A DNA stretch of 44,013 nt from Bacillota bacterium (GTDB lineage: Bacteria > Bacillota > Clostridia > Oscillospirales > Ruminococcaceae). Under the pieces are notes generated by a model. It saw nothing but the letters and a program-made list of their open reading frames with translations, was not told the origin of the DNA and made no database searches. The translations under genes were made by a program, and so were the position numbers. Position 1 is the first letter of the stretch; the number at the start of each line of letters is the position of its first letter. Positions 39,160-44,013 of the stretch are shown piece after piece. The stretch covers positions 1 through 44,013 of the forward strand of contig JAEYXR010000119.1 in assembly GCA_023431215.1 (NCBI GenBank), written 5' to 3'.

Positions 39160-40035
39160 GTGAAATGGCAAAAAAAGATAGATCAGTTATTGGCTTGGTG
39201 GGAAAAGCTTACACACCGCCACCCATTTTTGGCTTTGGCGCAAGACTTGACCGAGCGCTTTTTTGAACATGATGTGGGTCAGGCCGCTGCAGCACTGGCA
39301 TACTACCTGATTTTTACCTTTTTTCCTTTTTTGGTTTTTTTAAGTATGCTGCTGGGCTTTTTTCAAATTCCTCAGCTGGATGTAGCTTCAGAACTTCACC
39401 GGTTTTTGCCTGCAGAAATCATTGGGCTCATCAACCTGTTTTTAGAGCATATTTCTGAAGTAAGAAGCACCTCAATTTTAATCTTTGGTCTGGTATTTAC
39501 CGTCTATTCTGCCATGCGGGCGGTAGACTGCCTAATGCGAGGCGTTTACCGGGCATACGGTATTAAAAACCAGCGTGGTCCTGTACTGCATCAAATTACG
39601 GTGTTTGGCTACACCATTTTTATGATGATCTCTATTTTTGCATCACTGGTTCTTATCACGGTGGGCAGCAACCTGCTTACCTTTGTTTCCCGGTATTTTC
39701 CCATCAGCCCCACCTTTATTACCCTTTGGAACAGCCTTCGCTTTGTAATTCTGGCAGCCATCTTTTTTATGTGCCTGACATTGCTGTATGGCTTGTCCTT
39801 TAAAAACATGCCGCCGCTGCGTCACCTTTACACCGGAGCCTTTGCCTCTTTGGCCGCCTGGCTGCTATTCTCCTTTGGCTTTGCCTTCTATGTAGAAAAT
39901 TTGGGGCGGTACTCGCTGCTGTATGGCTCTTTGGGTGCCGTTATCGTGCTGCTTTTATGGCTATACCTCAGTGCTACCATGCTGCTGATGGGTGCTGAAG
40001 TAAACGCTGCATTGGATTGCCGCCGCAAAAAATAG
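39160..40035 (+). CDS. YihY/BrkB-family membrane protein
   Basis: A 291-residue protein with six membrane helices. Family motifs are DVGQAAAALAYYLIFTFFPFLVFLSMLLG near residue 37 and the C-terminal LYGSLGAVIVLLLWLYLSATMLLMGAEVNA. The older label ribonuclease BN is wrong for this family, and the true role is unknown, possibly transport. The start is the GTG at 39160, nine bases after AAAGGAGG; the TTG at 39154 is too close to that site. It is followed by the XRE regulator gene after 149 bases. Confidence 0.88.
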   Translation: MKWQKKIDQLLAWWEKLTHRHPFLALAQDLTERFFEHDVGQAAAALAYYLIFTFFPFLVFLSMLLGFFQIPQLDVASELHRFLPAEIIGLINLFLEHISEVRSTSILIFGLVFTVYSAMRAVDCLMRGVYRAYGIKNQRGPVLHQITVFGYTIFMMISIFASLVLITVGSNLLTFVSRYFPISPTFITLWNSLRFVILAAIFFMCLTLLYGLSFKNMPPLRHLYTGAFASLAAWLLFSFGFAFYVENLGRYSLLYGSLGAVIVLLLWLYLSATMLLMGAEVNAALDCRRKK

Positions 40036-40184
40036 CTGCTACAAGCAATGGATAAATCCGCTAAAAAAGCCAGCCGCAACCTGTGGTTGACAAAAAGAAA
40101 CAGCAGGTTGGTTTTTCTTGTTACATCCTTGTGGTAGGATAACAGCAAACACCTGTACCGGCAAGCACACTGCAAGGAGGAATT

Positions 40185-41369
40185 ATGGAACTTTATGAGC
40201 AAATTCAGCAGCTACGCAAAAATGCAGGCTTTTCTCAAGAAAAGCTGGCAGAGCTGATGGGGGTATCCCGACAGGCTATCTCCAAATGGGAATCGGGGGC
40301 TGCTGCACCTACTTTGGATAATTTAATGGAATTAAGCAAGCTGTTTGGTGTCCCTGTGGGAGAGCTGCTGCAACCCGGTACTCAGGCGGCAGAAGCTGCC
40401 CCTGCCCAGACAATGCCGGACAAAGCCGCACCTATGGTGACCACTACATCTGGTTTCCGCAGGTGGCTTCCATGGCTGCTGTCCGGTGTTATTGCAGTAT
40501 GCTGCATCGCCTTCACCCTTTTCAGCTTTTTTTACTTAAACGGGCAAATTGAGTCGCTGCGGGCGCAGCAGCACCAGCTTGGTTCTCGCCTGGACAATAT
40601 CGGCAGCGAGGTAAGCCACCAACTTGGCAGCTTTACTGCGGATTTTCGAGAGCAGTTTTTGCAGCAGGAAAGTTTGGTTGCCGATTATTCCTATTCACCC
40701 CAAGGCTACGACCCCAAAACCGGGTTTTTAACACTGACGGTAACTGCCACACCCAAAACCTACAGCGATGACCTCACCGCTGTGTTTGCCCTAACTGCCC
40801 AGGGACAGAGCACGCAAACTCAGGAGGGCATCCTGCAGTCGGGCAATACCTTTTCTGCCCAGTTTCATTTTAAGCCGGAAGATGAGGTGAAGCTTTCGGT
40901 AAGCTTTACCACCGCCGCCGACGGTCAAAGCCGCACTCAGCTTCTGGAGACTCTCTATGGTCTTGCTGCGCAGTATCGCATGACGGTGGGGTCAGATTTT
41001 GATGGTACTGCCAAATACCAAGATGGCAAGGCAGTGCTGTCCGGTACGGTACAAACACAAATCATTCCGGCCTATTCCTGGCGAAGTAATCGAGAGGTTT
41101 TAATCAACTGGCCGGTGTCCGGTGAGGTTCGCATTTGGGTGGACGGTAAGCTTTCCCACACTGCCCCCATTGCCATAGAAGACCTTTTTAACCAAAGTGG
41201 CACGGCAAAAGGCGATGCCAGCGCACCTGAGGTGTTCAGCGAATGCACCGTTTATACCCAGCTGAATAACCTTTCAATTGACGCCGGGGAGCAAGACACA
41301 ATTTTAGTGCAGTCGGTGCTCACCGATAATTACGGAATAGAGCATACCGCCCAAACCCAAATCAGCTGA
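40185..41369 (+). CDS. Membrane-anchored XRE-family regulator
   Basis: A 394-residue protein. Residues 5-62 are an XRE helix-turn-helix (IQQLRKNAGFSQEKLAELMG, then SRQAISKWESG). A Pro/Ala linker (65-90) leads to one membrane helix (about 94-118), a short coiled coil (120-160) and an external beta-rich domain to the end. It would bind DNA from the membrane and sense something outside, in the manner of ToxR/CadC-type one-component regulators. The external domain has no motif I can name. AAGGAGG precedes the ATG. Target genes are unknown; the YihY gene is the nearest on the same strand. Confidence 0.82.
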   Translation: MELYEQIQQLRKNAGFSQEKLAELMGVSRQAISKWESGAAAPTLDNLMELSKLFGVPVGELLQPGTQAAEAAPAQTMPDKAAPMVTTTSGFRRWLPWLLSGVIAVCCIAFTLFSFFYLNGQIESLRAQQHQLGSRLDNIGSEVSHQLGSFTADFREQFLQQESLVADYSYSPQGYDPKTGFLTLTVTATPKTYSDDLTAVFALTAQGQSTQTQEGILQSGNTFSAQFHFKPEDEVKLSVSFTTAADGQSRTQLLETLYGLAAQYRMTVGSDFDGTAKYQDGKAVLSGTVQTQIIPAYSWRSNREVLINWPVSGEVRIWVDGKLSHTAPIAIEDLFNQSGTAKGDASAPEVFSECTVYTQLNNLSIDAGEQDTILVQSVLTDNYGIEHTAQTQIS

Positions 41370-41374
41370 TAGGC

Positions 41375-41416
41375 AAAAACAAAAGGAACACGCTCCGGCG
41401 TGTTCCTTTTGTTTTT
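41375..41416. terminator. Bidirectional terminator between the XRE gene and htpG
   Basis: AAAAACAAAAGGAACACGC and GCGTGTTCCTTTTGTTTTT, 19-base perfect arms with a TCCG loop. Confidence 0.95.
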
Positions 41417-41418
41417 GT

Positions 41419-43314
41419 TTACTGTTTTTCTATCATTAGGTCAAAAATATTCTTGGCATAGGCTGTGGGGTCCTCCAAAGGCATTCCCTCCAACAGCAGT
41501 GCCTGCTGGTATAAAATATCGGAGTAAGCTGCCAGCTTGTCTTTTTCGCCCTTTTCAGCCAAACCGGTAAGAACACCAAATACGGCGTGGGAGGGGTTTA
41601 ACTCCAGGACACGCTGTGCCTTGGGTGCGTTTTCTCCTGCGCTGGGCATGGCAGAAAGCACGCGCTCCATTTCCAAAGAAAGTCCGCCGGTGCTGGTGAC
41701 ACAGGCCGGTGTGCTGGTAAGACGACTGGAGAGCTTTACTTCGCTGACACGGTCGCCCAATGCTTCCTTCACAGTATCCAAAAAGCTCTTGTGCTCCTCA
41801 GCTTGCTTTTTGGCTTCTTCCTTCTCCGCCTCGGTCTCCAGACCCAAATCACCGTCGGAAACGGACTTAAACTCCTTGCCGTCATACTCACGGAGCACCT
41901 GCAGGGCAAATTCGTCCACATTGTCAGAGAGATACAGAATCTCAAAGCCCTTAGATTTTACCTGCTCGGTCTGGGGCAGGCGGTCAGCAGCGGCAATGCT
42001 TTCGGCAGCGGCAAAATAGATGCACTTTTGCGCCTCAGGCATGCGGGAGATATATTCCGCCAGGGTAGTAAGCTTTTCTGTGGTGGAGGAATGGAACATC
42101 AACAGATCCTTGAGAGAATCCTTGTGCATACCAAATTTGTCGTATACGCCAAATTTAATCTGCAATCCAAAATGCTTCCAGAATTCCTCGTATTTAGGAC
42201 GGTCTGTTTCCATCAGCTTTTTCAGCTCGTTGCCAATTTTCTTTTCCAAGTTTTTGGCAATGATGCTTAACTGGCGGTCGTGCTGCAGCATTTCACGGGA
42301 AATATTAAGCGAAAGATCAGCACTGTCTACCAAGCCCTTTACAAAGCTGTAGTAGTCTGGCAGCAGGTCGGCACATTTATCCATAATGAGCACACCGCCG
42401 GAATACAGCTGCAGGCCTTTTTCGTACTCTTTGGAATAGTAATCGTAGGGGGCACGGCCGGGAATAAACAGCAGTGCGTCATAGGTAGCGGTACCCTCTG
42501 TTTTAGTGTGAATTACCTTCAGGGGTGCCTCATAATCATGAAACTTTTCTTTATAGAAGTTATCGTAATCCTCCTGTGTCAGCTCGTTTTTATTCTTGCG
42601 CCACAGGGGTACCATGGTATTCAAAGTCTCTGTCTCAACGACCGTCTCATATTCGTCGCTGTCAGGCTTTTTATGGCTGTGCTCCATTTCCATGGTGATG
42701 GGATAACGGATGTAATCGGAATATTTTTTCACCAGCTGGCTAAGGCGCCAGGTCTCCAGATACTCGTCATATTGCTCGTCCTCGGTATTGGGTTTGATGG
42801 CAAGGACAATCTTAGTTCCGTGGGAAGATAACTCATCGCTTTCGGTGATGGTGTAGCCGTCGGGGCCCTTGCTTTCCCATTTCCAGCATTGGTCGCTGCC
42901 ATAGGCACGGCTGTATACAGTGACCTTTTCACTTACCATAAAGGCGGAATAAAAGCCTACACCAAACTGGCCGATGATGTCTACATCTTCGGAGGCGCCG
43001 TTTTCTTTTTTAAAGGCCAAAGAACCGCTTTTTGCAATGGTGCCAAGGTTTTGCTCCATCTCCTCCTTGGTCATACCGCAGCCGTTGTCGGTAATGGTCA
43101 GAATGCGGGTAGTTTTATCCGGAGAAAGATGAATGGAAAAATCGTCACGGTTTAAAGCCAGACTTTCAGAAAGGGAACGAAAGTAAAGCTTGTCCATTGC
43201 ATCGCTGGCGTTGGAAATAAGCTCACGGAGAAAAATCTCCTTATGGGTATAGATAGAGTTGATCATCAGATCCAGCAGCCGCTTGGATTCGGCCTTAAAT
43301 TGCTTGACAGCCAT
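41419..43314 (-). CDS. htpG: Hsp90-family chaperone HtpG
   Basis: A 631-residue ATP-dependent chaperone. The N-terminal GHKL ATPase has ELISNASDAMDKL, DNGCGMTKEEM and IGQFGVGFYSAFMV. The middle domain (about 230-500) includes DSADLSLNISREMLQ. The C-terminal dimerisation domain follows. The ATG at 43314 gives the family start AVKQFKAESKRLLDLMI; the GTG at 43326 overlaps the ribosome site. A perfect CIRCE lies 29 bases upstream of the start codon, so it belongs to the HrcA regulon here, unlike Bacillus subtilis htpG, which is not CIRCE-controlled. Confidence 0.97.
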   Translation of the reverse strand: MAVKQFKAESKRLLDLMINSIYTHKEIFLRELISNASDAMDKLYFRSLSESLALNRDDFSIHLSPDKTTRILTITDNGCGMTKEEMEQNLGTIAKSGSLAFKKENGASEDVDIIGQFGVGFYSAFMVSEKVTVYSRAYGSDQCWKWESKGPDGYTITESDELSSHGTKIVLAIKPNTEDEQYDEYLETWRLSQLVKKYSDYIRYPITMEMEHSHKKPDSDEYETVVETETLNTMVPLWRKNKNELTQEDYDNFYKEKFHDYEAPLKVIHTKTEGTATYDALLFIPGRAPYDYYSKEYEKGLQLYSGGVLIMDKCADLLPDYYSFVKGLVDSADLSLNISREMLQHDRQLSIIAKNLEKKIGNELKKLMETDRPKYEEFWKHFGLQIKFGVYDKFGMHKDSLKDLLMFHSSTTEKLTTLAEYISRMPEAQKCIYFAAAESIAAADRLPQTEQVKSKGFEILYLSDNVDEFALQVLREYDGKEFKSVSDGDLGLETEAEKEEAKKQAEEHKSFLDTVKEALGDRVSEVKLSSRLTSTPACVTSTGGLSLEMERVLSAMPSAGENAPKAQRVLELNPSHAVFGVLTGLAEKGEKDKLAAYSDILYQQALLLEGMPLEDPTAYAKNIFDLMIEKQ

Positions 43315-43342
43315 GTTGAGATACACCTCTTAAACAATAATT

Positions 43343-43369
43343 TTAGCACTCAATCATTAAGAGTGCTAA
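43343..43369 (-). promoter_or_regulatory. CIRCE operator (HrcA site) of htpG
   Basis: TTAGCACTC, nine-base spacer, GAGTGCTAA: an exact match to the CIRCE consensus, between the promoter and the ribosome site. Confidence 0.95.
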
Positions 43370-43373
43370 CGAT

Positions 43374-43402
43374 AGTATAGCGTAAACTGCTTTTCAAATC
43401 AA
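43374..43402 (-). promoter_or_regulatory. htpG promoter
   Basis: On the minus strand TTGATT (43397-43402), 17-base spacer, TATACT (43374-43379). The CIRCE element begins at the expected transcription start. Confidence 0.75.
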
Positions 43403-43499
43403 GACCTTAGAATCATAATTTACAAAAATACAACAATTTAGACGAGCATACCGCACACAATCTTATGCAGCATCAGCTGATTATGAAAGTACCCCGCCG

Positions 43500-43605
43500 C
43501 AGCTGATATACTAACACCTTATCGTCCCAACCGGGTTGCGGTTGGGGATTTCCCCCTGTGTGGTTCCCTGGCGCGTTCCACACAAGTGTGTATAATATCA
43601 GCCGA
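43500..43605. ncRNA. Unassigned branched RNA-like structure
   Basis: An outer stem GCTGATAT (43502-43509) with ATATCAGC (43595-43602) and a second stem ACAC/GTGT (43514-43517, 43586-43589) enclose three hairpins. These are CCCAACC/GGTTGGG (43526-43546), a GGGG/CCCC hairpin (43544-43555, overlapping and so alternative to the first at three bases), and TGTGTGG/CCACACA (43557-43584). I cannot match it to a known riboswitch, 6S RNA, SRP RNA or ribozyme, and the strand is undetermined. It may be a noncoding RNA or a mobile fragment. Confidence 0.35.
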
Positions 43606-43743
43606 CTGTGGATTGAGTGGCCGTATTTGGGTGCCTGCGGCGCATTTAGAATTCATCCCGCTTTAGCGGATAAAACATCTTAGTAAAAACTGCCCGGCAC
43701 AAGGGCAAAAGGCAACGCCCGCCCGAAGAAAGGGTGAAAAGCA
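43606..43743. other. Remainder of the htpG-ABC intergenic region
   Basis: No reading frame is supported. Small hairpins are visible, such as ATCCCGCTTTAGCGGAT near 43655 and TGCCC/GGGCA near 43692-43708 with a T-run on the minus strand. The latter could be a weak leftward terminator. Confidence 0.35.
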
Positions 43744-43772
43744 AAAAAGCAGTGGAATCTCCACTGCTCATT
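43744..43772 (-). terminator. Terminator of the ABC-transporter gene
   Basis: On the minus strand AGCAGTGGA and TCCACTGCT arms with TTTTTTGCTTTT. It overlaps the sequence just after the ABC gene's stop. Confidence 0.85.
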
Positions 43773-44013
43773 TTATGGCATTTCCAGCACTCCGGCTTCC
43801 AGCTCCTGCACATCGGCAGGGTCGTGGGTCACTACAAGCATTGTCCTGCCCGCCCGTGACGCCTTAATATATTCCATTACATGCCGGCGGGTGTCTGCAT
43901 CCAGCCCCTGAAAAGGCTCATCCAGCACCACCAGGTTGGAGTGAGCAGCCATAGCCCTCACCAGCGCCACACGACGCTTCATGCCGCCGCTTAGCTCCCG
44001 GCTGGGCATCTCC
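43773..44013 (-). CDS. ABC-transporter ATP-binding protein, 3' part
   Basis: The C-terminal 80 residues of an ATPase whose 5' part lies beyond the right edge. Visible motifs are the signature LSGGMKRRVALVRA, Walker B LVVLDEPFQGLD with the D-loop, and the H-loop VVTHDPADV. It powers an ABC importer or exporter; the phrase GGMKRRVALVRAM and the short tail resemble the nitrate/taurine/thiamine-type import ATPases, but the class cannot be settled from this fragment. Confidence 0.88.
   Translation of the reverse strand, partial: EMPSRELSGGMKRRVALVRAMAAHSNLVVLDEPFQGLDADTRRHVMEYIKASRAGRTMLVVTHDPADVQELEAGVLEMP

Noticed and set aside
43500..43605. 6S RNA
   Set aside because: The element is much shorter than the usual 180-200 bases and I cannot see the large central bubble expected of 6S RNA.

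Overview
The window reads as ordinary chromosome from an anaerobic, low-to-mid-GC member of the Firmicutes (class Clostridia, most likely near Oscillospiraceae/Ruminococcaceae). The grounds are strong AGGAGG ribosome sites, sigma-A promoters, a biotin-dependent Na+-pumping decarboxylase, a CIRCE heat-shock operator, a class-B-like sortase, Firmicutes riboswitch classes, and no respiratory-chain genes. The genus is inference. I see no insertion sequence, prophage, CRISPR array, tRNA gene or integrase.

Layout from left to right. The first 100 bases look like the promoter and leader of an rRNA operon running off the left edge. Then come metA (acetyl-CoA type), a NiCo-class riboswitch controlling a cation diffusion facilitator, and a three-gene glycerol-3-phosphate-dehydrogenase-like flavoprotein operon behind a leader terminator. 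A four-gene oxaloacetate-decarboxylase-type Na+ pump follows (6577-10149). A CofE-like ligase lies divergent to a LysR regulator, followed by a family 2 glycosyltransferase and a sortase. An ECF sigma factor is paired with an RsgI-like membrane protein that has an extreme aspartate-rich tail. Next are a beta-CASP RNA-processing hydrolase behind a leader hairpin, a DUF624/GT8 gene pair, and glpK behind its own leader terminator.

From 31074 down to 23219 on the minus strand is a compact aromatic amino acid operon: aroF-aroB-aroA-aroC-pheA-aroE::aroK-aroQ. It covers DAHP to chorismate plus prephenate/phenylpyruvate synthesis. It is preceded by a short Phe/Tyr-rich leader peptide, an antiterminator helix and a strong terminator, a classical translational attenuator in layout. 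Rightward follow a MerR/GyrI-type regulator divergent from a MATE exporter (19-bp-spacer promoter), a nitroreductase, a short AlbA_2 protein, a small membrane protein, and a guanine-class purine riboswitch with terminator before an NCS2 purine permease. Then come a second MATE exporter, a YihY/BrkB protein, a membrane-anchored XRE regulator, and htpG with a perfect CIRCE. A 370-base intergenic region holding an unexplained branched RNA-like structure follows, and the window ends in the 3' part of an ABC-transporter ATPase.

The recurring theme is control in the 5' leader. At least six transcription units (CDF, glp flavoprotein operon, beta-CASP hydrolase, glpK, aro operon, purine permease) carry an intrinsic terminator or riboswitch between promoter and start codon. 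The most interesting items are the aro leader peptide, the matched glp attenuators, the Asp-rich RsgI-like tail and the branched structure near 43500-43605.
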